Under the pieces are notes generated by a model. That model was given only the letters and a program-made list of their open reading frames with translations, did no database searches and had not been told where the DNA came from. Source: Kineothrix sp. IPX-CK (lineage in GTDB: Bacteria > Bacillota > Clostridia > Lachnospirales > Lachnospiraceae). From it: 64,000 nt of DNA. The stretch's first letter is position 1. Every line of letters starts with the position of its first letter. Location of the stretch: NCBI RefSeq assembly GCF_039134705.1, contig NZ_CP146256.1:4526001-4590000 (forward strand). Reading direction: 5' to 3'. Position numbers and translations under genes: made by a program. Positions 19,201 to 26,517 of this stretch are shown piece by piece.

Positions 19201-19753
19201 TCCTGTCTTGTATTATGCCGCCCACGGCGGTATCCACGGACAGCTTAAAGTCCTCTTCCTCCCTATGGGGGCCGGTCCCCACTCTTTTGACATTGATGTA
19301 AATCCCATCCTCCTCCAGATAAGTTTCTCCCGTCACCTTGAACCACACATCCCGATAGATGCCCGCTCCCGAATACCATCTGCTGTTAGGGCTTAGAAAT
19401 CTTGCCTGCACAGCAATCTGATTTTCTCCGGATCGAATATGATCCGTGATATCCAGTGTAAAAGCGGAATAGCCGTACTTCCACTCCCCTGCTTTTTCTC
19501 CGTTTACATAGACAGTACTGTCCATATAAACGCCGTCAAAGATAAGGAATGCTCTTTTTCCCTCCTTTTCCCACACGAGAGTCTTTACATACCATCCTGA
19601 ACTGTCCTCATATAAGCGGCCTGAATCATAAATCAGCCAGTCATGGGGAAGGGAAACGGGCCGAAACTCCTTAAGCTTTCCCATAGCTTTTCTATAATCT
19701 GCATCTGCTTCCAGCTTTAAAAACTGCCATCCGTCATTAAATAACTTCCTCAT
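16286..19753 (-). CDS. GH2 glycoside hydrolase (beta-galactosidase-like) with C-terminal CBM
   Basis: A large cytoplasmic glycosidase of 1155 residues without a signal peptide. The sugar-binding jelly roll (about 1-145), immunoglobulin-like domain (150-255) and TIM barrel (255-560) follow GH2 order. The acid/base is E382 in WSIGNEIYD and the nucleophile E461 in YGSETSS. A DUF4982-like and further beta domains follow, and the last roughly 140 residues resemble a CBM6-type module (ending NFDFQWFQFE). GGAGG lies 9 nt before the ATG. It is downstream of the esterase gene by 42 bp. Beta-galactosidase is the default family call; the substrate is unproven and may be a plant oligosaccharide. Confidence 0.88.
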   Translation of the reverse strand: MRKLFNDGWQFLKLEADADYRKAMGKLKEFRPVSLPHDWLIYDSGRLYEDSSGWYVKTLVWEKEGKRAFLIFDGVYMDSTVYVNGEKAGEWKYGYSAFTLDITDHIRSGENQIAVQARFLSPNSRWYSGAGIYRDVWFKVTGETYLEEDGIYINVKRVGTGPHREEEDFKLSVDTAVGGIIQDRKVDIVHKLFFEGTEIPINSLHTIEGGDALQEFLVKRPRLWAIESPCLYVLHTSLSVDGIIAEEADIRFGFRYPEFHPDKGFFLNGRKVKLNGVCEHHDLGCLGAAFNKSAMERKFRILKEMGVNAVRGTHNMMAPGFMDLADEMGILVISEAFDMWERSKTTYDYARFFTEWAEKDVQSWVKRDRNHPSVIMWSIGNEIYDTHADKRGQEITRKLQKMVNTHDPGHNAGITIGSNYMPWENARKCADIVKLAGYNYSEKYYRKHHEEHPDWVIYGSETSSIVQSRGVYHFPLKAGILAEDDEQCSALGNSATSWGAKSMEDCVCLDRDMDFSMGQFLWTGFDYIGEPTPYHTKNSYFGQVDTAGFPKDAYYVWQSAWTDHKKAPMVHIFPYWDFNVGQQIDVRVCSNGPEVELFLNEKSLGRQKLTHDPGSGNHIIADYQVLYEEGELRAVAYDENGQSIAVKVRKSFGNSHSLTLKAENTRIRANSTDLLFIEIGTLDKKGNPVENAADRVKVSVEGAGRLIGLDNGDSTDYDSYKGISRRLFQGKLLAVVGAKMESGAIKVQVSGKGLLPAELICEATEEITTSASSARVTSYSSAHVFLEENEEHPIVLGSEEEIPVRKIVLTAPEGNVFSPDKKEMWVEAAICPADATDKELFFRAVNDSGVTTNLAVLKQEGNRVHIAARGDGSFRLRCMSKSGTEKVRLISQLEFNIKGMGEAFLNPYEFISGSLYTSVKGEAGNGNERGIATARDGETVISYEDIDFGDFGSDEITVPIFALSSEEYPIQIWEGVPGEEGSELLAEEVYQKPSIWNVYQPEIWKLKRRIKGVSTLSFLVRQKIHIKGFSFTGTDKARAQIKALEADAIYGDSFVKTADTVEKIGNNVSLEFKEMDFKGEGTSALTICGRAPAGNNTIHIRFFNGAEESKQIVEFTQTGEYQVQTFALERITGRQKVTFVFMPGSNFDFQWFQFE

Positions 19754-19795
19754 ATCCCGAAACCTCCGCCGCCTTCCATATCGTCTATATATCGC

Positions 19796-21697
19796 TTATA
19801 TTTTCACTGTAAAGGGGCTCATCGGCAATGCTGATGAATTATAAATTAATGCACCCTTGTTAGTGTTGGCAAAACAGTATCTCACTGCTGCCGGTTTCTC
19901 CACTTCTTCCGGATAAGTCAATATGATGCAGTTTTCGTTTATTTGTGCCCTGGCGCGGACAAATATACCATCGCCTCCTGCTACCTCAAAGTCTTCAATC
20001 GAATCCCCTTTATCATAGGAAGCAGCGTGCATTCCATCCGCATGAGAACACACTAAATGTATTGTATTGCCCTTTACCGTTATTTTGTCTACGCTGGGGC
20101 CGCCGCATTCCTCTTTGCTCCCGTACAGCTTCGCTCCTGCAAGGAGGGCAAGGCGTCTTCCCACCTCCTTCTTATTCAGAGGATGCAGGTCATTGTCTTC
20201 CCCTAAGTCGATGGACGTTACCATTCCGGTACCGGGCAAGCTTTGTGCCAGTCGCTGTTGCTCACGAAGTTCAGGCCATCCGCTGTCTTTCTCCGTCAAG
20301 TCGATGGAAAAGTTAGGAAGCTGTACATAGAAAAAAGGAAGGTTTTGATTTTCCCACTTTTTCCGGCAGCCCTCAATCAGCCGATTCATCAGGTCGCGAT
20401 AGTTATCCGGTTCATGGGTATTGGATTCCCCCTGATACCAGATGAAGCCGCCGATGGTATAGGAATGGCAAGGAGCCATCATGCCGTGATATAGCCCGGT
20501 AGGCTTCCAATTTACGAAGTCGGTTTCCTCTATTTTCCCGCAGGATGCTCCGATTCTGTATTTCCAGCTTCCCGTAAGGTCGATTTCATTTCCGTCGTCT
20601 CCCCATATAGCATATTTCTTGCCGGGAGTGAAACGGCCTTCTCCATTTTCGCATTTCAGCCGGATTGTAATTGTATTCTCTCCCTCTTTTAAAAGCCCTT
20701 CGGGGATCTGATATTTTCTGGGGGGATACTGGTAATCGGTATGGCCCGCCCATATTCCGTTAATATAAACGGTATCGCTGTCCACCATAGTTCCCAACCA
20801 AAGTACGGCTGCTTTTCCCGCCGGTTTCGATGGTACCATAAAAGTACGTTTAAACCAAACGCTGCCGATAAAACCTTTTAACGCCGTATTCTTGAAAAAG
20901 AAAGGAATTTCAATAGGCTTCCATGATTTTTCTATATCTTCTTTGCCTTTTAATTCAGCAAAATCTTTTTCCCAATGCTCTTTTAAGCCCTCATCTGCGG
21001 CATCTAAAGCACTATGCCACCGTTCCATTTGCTCCTGATTTTGGGTCAGCTGATGCTGTATGAAGGCATCCTCACCGTAGCGGTCTGCCGTGTCCAGATA
21101 TTCTTTATAGCCGGACAGCATATCTCTTCCCATCCACGATTCTATTCTTGATCCGCCCAGACTTGCATTGATAAGACCTATCGGTATCCCGGTGAGACGA
21201 TACATTTCCTCGGCAAAGAAATATGCGGTCGCTGAGAATTGCAGGATGTTGTCCGGGCCTGCTTGTTTCCATTCTCCTGAACGCAACTCTCTTTGCGGAC
21301 CATGGAAATCCGCGTGCTCGGTTATTTTGAAAGTTCTTATTTTTGAGTTTTCACAATTCTTAATTTCTTCAGGGTACTTATCTTTTACACGCTCCATAGG
21401 GAGCTCCATGTTGGATTGTCCTGAGCACATCCATACGTCTCCAACAAGAATGTCTGAGATTACGGCCATATTTCCGCTGTTGTCGTTTATGTACATGACG
21501 AACGGGCCTCCGGGTTCCAAGTTATAAAGTCTGGTTTCCCATATCCCGTTATCATCTGCCGTAACTGTGTTTTCGATTCCCAAAAAGGAAATCATGACCT
21601 TCCTTCCCGGCAGGTCATAACCCCATAGATGTACCTCTGTTTTTTGCTGGAGTATCATACCGTCACTGAAAAGTTTCGGGAGTTTAAAATCATTCAT
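19796..21697 (-). CDS. SGNH acetylesterase (sialate O-acetylesterase family)
   Basis: A 633-residue esterase. The SGNH block I serine is in CSGQSNMELPM near residue 94, a central block reads GGFIWYQGESNTHEP, and the Asp/His pair is in DNDLHPLNKKEVG near residue 520. A GH2-like beta-sandwich is inserted at about 250-370, as in many family members that deacetylate xylan or other glycans rather than sialic acid. No signal peptide is present, so it acts on imported, acetylated oligosaccharides (inference). It lies directly upstream of the GH2 gene in the same orientation, probably an operon. Confidence 0.85.
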   Translation of the reverse strand: MNDFKLPKLFSDGMILQQKTEVHLWGYDLPGRKVMISFLGIENTVTADDNGIWETRLYNLEPGGPFVMYINDNSGNMAVISDILVGDVWMCSGQSNMELPMERVKDKYPEEIKNCENSKIRTFKITEHADFHGPQRELRSGEWKQAGPDNILQFSATAYFFAEEMYRLTGIPIGLINASLGGSRIESWMGRDMLSGYKEYLDTADRYGEDAFIQHQLTQNQEQMERWHSALDAADEGLKEHWEKDFAELKGKEDIEKSWKPIEIPFFFKNTALKGFIGSVWFKRTFMVPSKPAGKAAVLWLGTMVDSDTVYINGIWAGHTDYQYPPRKYQIPEGLLKEGENTITIRLKCENGEGRFTPGKKYAIWGDDGNEIDLTGSWKYRIGASCGKIEETDFVNWKPTGLYHGMMAPCHSYTIGGFIWYQGESNTHEPDNYRDLMNRLIEGCRKKWENQNLPFFYVQLPNFSIDLTEKDSGWPELREQQRLAQSLPGTGMVTSIDLGEDNDLHPLNKKEVGRRLALLAGAKLYGSKEECGGPSVDKITVKGNTIHLVCSHADGMHAASYDKGDSIEDFEVAGGDGIFVRARAQINENCIILTYPEEVEKPAAVRYCFANTNKGALIYNSSALPMSPFTVKI

Positions 21698-21818
21698 TTT
21701 ATATCGTGCCCTTTCCGTGCTGTATCACTTGATCAACCTGTTATCTTATCTACAGTATAAGGGCTTTTTATTTTTTTCTCTTTTCATTTCGAGTTAAACG
21801 ATATGCAATTATTGCTCT

Positions 21819-22637
21819 TTATTTGTTTATTTTTTCACCTATACATTCACACAGGAGACGAACATATCCCGGATTAAATTGGGATTGTTCTTCCAATAAT
21901 GTTTGGATGCCGTTTCTTAGATCTTTTGTTTCTTGATTTGAGCTATAAGATGTAATATTATCAACAGCATCCGCTATCATAACTATTTTGGCAAATTCAG
22001 AAATTTCTTTTTCTTTTATTTGATTAGGATATCCGCTCCCATCCATACGTTCGTGATGCTGTAATACGATATCCGCACACTCCTTTGATAAGTTTATTTT
22101 AGTTATCATATCATAACCCAACTCACAATGCTGCTTTACAATGGATTTTTCCTGGTCGCTTAATTTGTCGAAATCCTGTAGTAATCGCTTTGGAATTAGT
22201 AATTTTCCTATATTATGTAATAATGCACCAAGGCAAATTTGATTTTGTTCTCTCTCATTATTTGTTAACTTAATTAACATCATTGTTGAAATTAACGCAA
22301 CATCAATAGAATGGGTATACAACCATTCATCATAATTGCTTAATGTACATATAAGAAACCACCAGGGCTCAGATTTTGAATAAAAAATTTTACTATTTAG
22401 TATGACAGTCGCCTTTTCTATCAGTGCGCTGTCAATATAGGGATATGTTTTTGTGATTTTTTCCGAACATTCTGTTATTGAGATACGTTTATTCAAGTCA
22501 GAGATCTCTTCGTTTTCTGAACCTAAACTTAAACTTTGTAATTTCTGTTCTATATTTCTTGTTATTTTCTGGCCTTTGGCAACCAATAGTACCCCTTTTG
22601 AGTTGTAAATATTCTCTTTTGCAATAATATCTTTCAT
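21819..22637 (-). CDS. HD-GYP domain protein with an altered metal residue
   Basis: A 272-residue protein of the HD-GYP class, whose members normally hydrolyse cyclic di-GMP. The domain spans about residues 100-265: H109, the pair H141-N142 where the family has His-Asp, K145, H170, H194/H195 and DGSGYP at 199-204. The Asp-to-Asn change removes a key metal ligand, so activity may be lost or altered. The N-terminal 90 residues are unassigned. AAAGGAG precedes the ATG. About 300 bp upstream lies the left repeat of a possible invertible segment that carries a strong promoter; inversion would aim that promoter at this gene. Confidence 0.88.
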   Translation of the reverse strand: MKDIIAKENIYNSKGVLLVAKGQKITRNIEQKLQSLSLGSENEEISDLNKRISITECSEKITKTYPYIDSALIEKATVILNSKIFYSKSEPWWFLICTLSNYDEWLYTHSIDVALISTMMLIKLTNNEREQNQICLGALLHNIGKLLIPKRLLQDFDKLSDQEKSIVKQHCELGYDMITKINLSKECADIVLQHHERMDGSGYPNQIKEKEISEFAKIVMIADAVDNITSYSSNQETKDLRNGIQTLLEEQSQFNPGYVRLLCECIGEKINK

Positions 22638-22936
22638 ATTGAATCACTCCTTTCCAAATTATCCAACCACAAGCTCCCAATAAAAATCCAATATAGGTAA
22701 ATGAGTAATTATTACACTGAAGCTTCAAGTATATTTCAAATATAAAAAGCAGCGCCCGCCAAAGGACTAGAAAATTCCAAAAGTCTGCAACACTTGTTCT
22801 GCCGATCAGCCGCCAATACCGCTTGCTTTCTTAAGGAATTTAATATAATTATCATAATTGTTAGCACACTATTTAGACTTCTGAATAAAACAGTCTTTTG
22901 TTAGAAATAATATAATCGTCTATTTTTTTATTCGCG
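22638..22936 (-). promoter_or_regulatory. Long leader between the inverted repeat and the HD-GYP gene
   Basis: About 300 bp without a supported gene and with no clear consensus promoter of its own on the minus strand. I looked for cyclic di-GMP riboswitch landmarks and saw none. A transcript entering from the neighbouring segment would carry all of this as 5' leader. I see no strong terminator that would stop it. Confidence 0.45.
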
Positions 22937-22961
22937 TTTCACAGTATAATCAATACTGCGA
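22937..22961. repeat. 25-bp inverted repeat, left copy (recombination-site candidate)
   Basis: Perfect reverse complement of 24377-24401. The core has short opposing arms CACAGTA and TACTGCG around the asymmetric 7-bp centre TAATCAA, the layout of a tyrosine-recombinase crossover site. The asymmetric centre would give the site a direction. Confidence 0.9.
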
Positions 22962-22993
22962 GATAAATGTATATATCGCTATATTTACACTAT

Positions 22994-24154
22994 CTATTGT
23001 TTATCTTTGACGGCATCATTGACAGCATAAGAAATATTATGCTCACTCAAAACATGTATACTATTTAGTTTATTTATAGCGACTTTTTTATGCTCCATAA
23101 GAGAGTGGGTATAAATGTTCAGAGTAATTGAAACGCTGGAGTGCCCCAATAGTTCGCTGAGAGTTTTAATGTCTACTCCCAGCTCCAATGCCCGAGTTGC
23201 AAACGTATGACGGATCGCATGAAATTTACGTTCCGGCAAGCCTGCATCAGCCAGCTGCTTCTTGTATAAACTTTGAAAAGAACGCGGCTCCATAGGCTCA
23301 TATTGTCCAGAAATAATATAACAACCTTTATCCATGTGGTTCACATCGAATTCATCTGTCATTTTCAATAAAAAATCCGGCATAGGAAGGACACGCATTG
23401 ATTTTTTGCTCTTTGGTGTACGAACCGTCAGCGCTGTTTTTGGTTTTTCAGGATCAAAACACCTTATTCTTGAAACAGTCCGCAAAATTGATATAGTTCC
23501 GGCTTCGATGTCAATATCGCTCCATTTCAGTGCACAAAGCTCACCAAGTCGTATTCCTGTGTAGAAGCACAGTAAAATACCGAGAGCACGCTTGTCCTGC
23601 GAATGAAGGATTGTTGTCTCCAGCTCTTGCTGCTCCTTAATAGAAAAGATTTTGATTTCTTTATCTTCTATTTTTGGAATCTTAATATAAGCTAACAAAG
23701 ATAACTGCTCCGGCTTCATTGCCAGCACTTCTTTTAACGCTCTTTTAAATATGATAAGATTTTTTTTCTTGGAAGAATCCGAAATATCTGCACTCCATAT
23801 ATATTTTATAAAATTGCAAACAGATTCTTCCGTGATATATCTGTTTTCAGTTTTCTGAAAAAATGGAATAACATAATTTTGAACACAAAAAAAATAACTC
23901 TCATAAGTGGAGGGTTTTACCTGAAAACAAATTTCACCTTTTATCCATTGCTCAAACAATTCCGAAGCATTCTCCGGCCGGCTGACAGATTGCACCTTGC
24001 ATGGAATTTTCAAGACTAGAAAATCCTTCATTTTCATTCGAACCGCCTTGTAAGTTTTTGCATAAAAATACTTAAATGTTCCATCTGAACGACGTATCCT
24101 CCCTTCCCATCGCCCATCTTTTCTTTTGTAGATATTCTCGCCTTTTCGCGCCAT
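22994..24154 (-). CDS. Tyrosine recombinase inside the inverted-repeat segment
   Basis: A 386-residue site-specific recombinase. The N-terminal residues 1-50 resemble the AP2-like arm-binding domain (KRKDGRWEGRIRRSDGTF). The core-binding SAM-like domain covers about 60-150 and the catalytic domain 165-365. The catalytic set is complete: R202, K250, H312, R315, H338 and nucleophile Y348 (LNIYTHS). AAAGGAG precedes the ATG. No phage, conjugation or excisionase gene accompanies it. Its position between perfect inverted repeats suggests a DNA invertase more than an integrase. No terminator lies after its stop, so read-through toward the HD-GYP gene is possible in the present orientation. Confidence 0.9.
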   Translation of the reverse strand: MARKGENIYKRKDGRWEGRIRRSDGTFKYFYAKTYKAVRMKMKDFLVLKIPCKVQSVSRPENASELFEQWIKGEICFQVKPSTYESYFFCVQNYVIPFFQKTENRYITEESVCNFIKYIWSADISDSSKKKNLIIFKRALKEVLAMKPEQLSLLAYIKIPKIEDKEIKIFSIKEQQELETTILHSQDKRALGILLCFYTGIRLGELCALKWSDIDIEAGTISILRTVSRIRCFDPEKPKTALTVRTPKSKKSMRVLPMPDFLLKMTDEFDVNHMDKGCYIISGQYEPMEPRSFQSLYKKQLADAGLPERKFHAIRHTFATRALELGVDIKTLSELLGHSSVSITLNIYTHSLMEHKKVAINKLNSIHVLSEHNISYAVNDAVKDKQ

Positions 24155-24318
24155 TATACTACTCCTTTCTGTAATGTCAAATTCGTGTGCTATGACGATT
24201 TTTCTGACGGTTTATTTATAGAAATCGTTTGAAAAGCGCCAGACATATTATATAACATGAGCCATTTAAAAACTAATCCCCTTATTTTTTTGCGAAATCC
24301 TCTGATATAAACAGATAA

Positions 24319-24348
24319 TTGACAAAAAATACCCTATTCATGTATAAT
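24319..24348 (+). promoter_or_regulatory. Consensus promoter pointing out of the segment
   Basis: TTGACA (24319-24324) and TATAAT (24343-24348) are perfect hexamers separated by 18 bp. It reads rightward through the right inverted repeat into the terminator at 24402-24437 and has no gene to drive in this orientation. This makes sense as a switchable promoter parked in the OFF position. Confidence 0.8.
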
Positions 24349-24376
24349 AATATGTAGTAAAAATAGAATTCTGGTA

Positions 24377-24401
24377 TCGCAGTATTGATTATACTGTGAA
24401 A
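24377..24401. repeat. 25-bp inverted repeat, right copy (recombination-site candidate)
   Basis: Perfect reverse complement of 22937-22961, starting TCGCAGTATTG. Its outer three bases merge with the T-run of the adjoining terminator. Confidence 0.9.
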
Positions 24402-24437
24402 AAAATGCCTCTTTACTTTCTTGTAAAGAGGCATTTT
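24402..24437. terminator. Bidirectional terminator abutting the right inverted repeat
   Basis: A perfect 15-bp stem, arms AAAATGCCTCTTTAC and GTAAAGAGGCATTTT with a 6-base loop, with T-rich DNA on both sides. It ends LysR transcripts on the minus strand and would stop the outward promoter of the recombinase segment on the plus strand. Confidence 0.9.
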
Positions 24438-24518
24438 TATGAGTTTATATTAAGAATAAATATACATTTTCATAGTCATTATAAAAATACAAGAGCAACA
24501 ACCTGATATATCTTTAAA

Positions 24519-25427
24519 CTACATCAAGCCGCCGGTATACTTTTTTAATGATTCCATATATGCTTTTCCATATCTGCTCAGTGCCATATTTTTCTGCGTA
24601 ATCGTTCCGATTGTCATATACTCGTCCACCTGAAGGGATTTGGCAATAATCTGCTCTCCATTCAGCTCTTTGCTGATCACTCCGGAACTGACAGTATATC
24701 CGTTCAAACCTATTACCAGATTAAATAAGGTAGCTCTGTCCCTGACCTTAATATTCCTGCTTCTGTCTAAAGTGCTTAGAATTTCCTCGGAGAAGTAAAA
24801 GGAATTATAATCTCCCTGCTCAAAGGAAAGGTACGGGTATTGCTCTAAATCTTCCAAGGTCAAAATTTCTTTTACCGAAAGCGGATGCCTTGAGGAAATA
24901 AAGACATGAGGGGCCGCCGTAAATAGTTCTTCGAACTTCAAACCGTACTGTTTTATAAGCTTGTCAATGATTTCTTCATTCTTAGAAGATTTGTATAATA
25001 TTCCGATTTCGCTTTTCAGCCGGCTTATATCTTCAATAATTTCATATGTTTGTGTTTCCCGCAAGGTAAAGTCATATTTTTCTCCGCCGAATTCACGGAT
25101 AACATCCACAAAAGCGTTAACCGCAAAAGAATAATGCTGGCATGATACGGAAAACCGGGGGCTTTGCTCCTTCACATGCAGAAACTTTTCCTCCAAAAGG
25201 TTCGCCTGCTCCAGAACTTGTCTGGCATAAGCCAGAAACACATCCCCTTCATTTGAGACAGCAACTCCCTTATTGGTTCTATTAAATATGGTTACCTGCA
25301 TTTCTTTCTCTAATTCATGAATTGCATTGGTCAGACTGGGTTGGGAAACGAAAAGCTGTTTTGCAGCCTCCGTAATATTTCCCGTTTCTGCTACCGTTAC
25401 TATATACTTCAACTGTTGTAGGGTCAT
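24519..25427 (-). CDS. LysR-family transcriptional regulator
   Basis: A 302-residue regulator. The winged helix at residues 1-60 (MTLQQLKYIVTVAETGNITEAAKQLFVSQPSLTNAIHELE) is typical, followed by a two-lobed effector domain at about 90-290. GGAGGAATTGGT precedes the ATG. It lies 33 bp downstream of the S-component gene in the same orientation and ends in the strong terminator at 24402-24437. It may control the DUF4430/S-component genes, but LysR targets are often divergent and none is here. Confidence 0.88.
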   Translation of the reverse strand: MTLQQLKYIVTVAETGNITEAAKQLFVSQPSLTNAIHELEKEMQVTIFNRTNKGVAVSNEGDVFLAYARQVLEQANLLEEKFLHVKEQSPRFSVSCQHYSFAVNAFVDVIREFGGEKYDFTLRETQTYEIIEDISRLKSEIGILYKSSKNEEIIDKLIKQYGLKFEELFTAAPHVFISSRHPLSVKEILTLEDLEQYPYLSFEQGDYNSFYFSEEILSTLDRSRNIKVRDRATLFNLVIGLNGYTVSSGVISKELNGEQIIAKSLQVDEYMTIGTITQKNMALSRYGKAYMESLKKYTGGLM

Positions 25428-25460
25428 ACCAATTCCTCCATTGAATAATTGTAAATAAAA

Positions 25461-25961
25461 CTAAAGAAAACTATCCTTCTTTTTCGCCAATATTACCACA
25501 GAATGCACCGGCTTGCCGATAAGAAGCATAATAATAAAATTGCAGATTCCATGCCATACGTCCCAAGTCAATCCGCTGAGCCAATAAGCCAGCGCATAAG
25601 AAGGGTCCAAAGGAAGATAGGCTATGGCGAACAAAGAACCAAATATCAGTCCAAACAGCCCCGAAACAATAGCCCACAGCACGAATTCTTCCCGCAAGAG
25701 TTTTTTTAATAGAAGCGTCGCCAGACAAAGCAGAGGCCATACATAGAGATAAGACACCCACCACACGCCAAATCCCCACTGGATCAGTTCGAACATATTG
25801 AAAACAGTAACAATGAGGAAGGCCTCTGCTCCAAACACCAGCGTATAAATAATGGTCAGAAACGATACCAGTTCCACATTCGGTAAAAATTCTAACGCCA
25901 CCTTCGCAACATAAAGAACCGCACTTAAAAGAGCAATTCTCGTTATTTTTCTAATCGGCAT
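25461..25961 (-). CDS. Putative ECF transporter S-component
   Basis: A 166-residue, highly hydrophobic protein with five or six spans. Its short size, basic N-terminus (MPIRKITRIALLSAVLYVAKVALEFLP) and tryptophan-rich segment FELIQWGFGVWWVSYLYVWPLL fit small S-components. No EcfA or EcfT gene lies beside it, so it would borrow a shared energy module. The neighbouring DUF4430 protein, a domain related to the transcobalamin C-terminus, suggests a corrinoid or similar ligand (inference). Confidence 0.65.
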   Translation of the reverse strand: MPIRKITRIALLSAVLYVAKVALEFLPNVELVSFLTIIYTLVFGAEAFLIVTVFNMFELIQWGFGVWWVSYLYVWPLLCLATLLLKKLLREEFVLWAIVSGLFGLIFGSLFAIAYLPLDPSYALAYWLSGLTWDVWHGICNFIIMLLIGKPVHSVVILAKKKDSFL

Positions 25962-25988
25962 CTGTTCCCGCCTTTCCGCATTCAGGCT

Positions 25989-26408
25989 TTACCAGCCTTG
26001 CGTCAAAACAAAGCTATAAATTTCGCCGTCCTGCAAAGGTATCTCGTCAGCCCCGAACGTTGCCGATTCACCATTTACCATCACACACCACCAGTATTGA
26101 TTGTCTATATCCTCTTGCATTCCGTTAAATCCGGTAATATAAATGCCATATTCAGCTTCTTGCCATTCACAGCCTTCGAAGGTACGCATGAAATTCCCCA
26201 GATATTCCTCCTCCGACTTACAGTCTGTTGTCTCAGAATATCCGTCACGCTCGGAAGTCACTTCTACCTGAAAGTGCTTTACACCTTCCTGCGTAACGCG
26301 GTAGTTCACTATCCCTGCTGCGATACCCACTACTGCCACTATGATGGCAAAAACCGCCACCAGCATAACTTTTTGTTTCTTAGTCCATTGTTTCATTCTT
26401 ACGTCCAT
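25989..26408 (-). CDS. Membrane-anchored DUF4430 domain protein
   Basis: A 139-residue protein with an uncleaved-looking N-terminal anchor (residues 14-33) and an extracellular DUF4430 domain (about 65-139), which is related to the C-terminal domain of transcobalamin and intrinsic factor. Landmarks are YGIYITGFNGMQ, QYWWCVMVNGESATFGADEIPLQDGE and the terminal SFVLTQGW. AAAGGA lies only about 2 nt before ATG 26408, so ATG 26396 may be the true start. It opens the three-gene operon with the S-component and LysR genes and could hand a ligand to the S-component. Confidence 0.78.
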   Translation of the reverse strand: MDVRMKQWTKKQKVMLVAVFAIIVAVVGIAAGIVNYRVTQEGVKHFQVEVTSERDGYSETTDCKSEEEYLGNFMRTFEGCEWQEAEYGIYITGFNGMQEDIDNQYWWCVMVNGESATFGADEIPLQDGEIYSFVLTQGW

Positions 26409-26478
26409 GTTCCTTTCATACTTTCTTCGTCCTTTACCAAAGACGAATGGCCTTCCAATTTTTCTTATACTTTTAAGA

Positions 26479-26501
26479 GCTTCTATCTAAACGATAGAAG
26501 C
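26479..26501 (-). terminator. Terminator after pgi
   Basis: Perfect 9-bp stem GCTTCTATC/GATAGAAGC with a 5-base loop, 16 bp past the pgi stop codon. The T-run after it is short, so termination may be partial. Confidence 0.6.
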
Positions 26502-26517
26502 CCTTTCCATTATATTA

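Larger units (their letters stand above)
22937..24401. other. Candidate invertible DNA segment carrying its own recombinase
   Basis: A 1465-bp segment bounded by perfect 25-bp inverted repeats. It holds one tyrosine recombinase gene, reading left, and one consensus promoter, reading right out of the segment. In the orientation seen, that promoter runs into a strong hairpin that abuts the right repeat. If the segment inverted, the promoter would read left into the HD-GYP gene. The layout matches the Salmonella H segment (hin, hix sites, fljBA promoter), with a tyrosine instead of a serine recombinase. Inversion itself is inference. Confidence 0.65.

Noticed and set aside
22638..22936. A cyclic di-GMP riboswitch before the HD-GYP gene
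   Set aside because: The conserved GEMM-type blocks were not found; only ordinary AT-rich leader with a few G/C-rich patches.
24149..24177. TTGACA-16-TATAAT overlapping the recombinase start codon (minus strand)
   Set aside because: The hexamers fit, but the -10 box contains the ATG itself, so the transcript would begin after the start codon; not a promoter for this gene as annotated.
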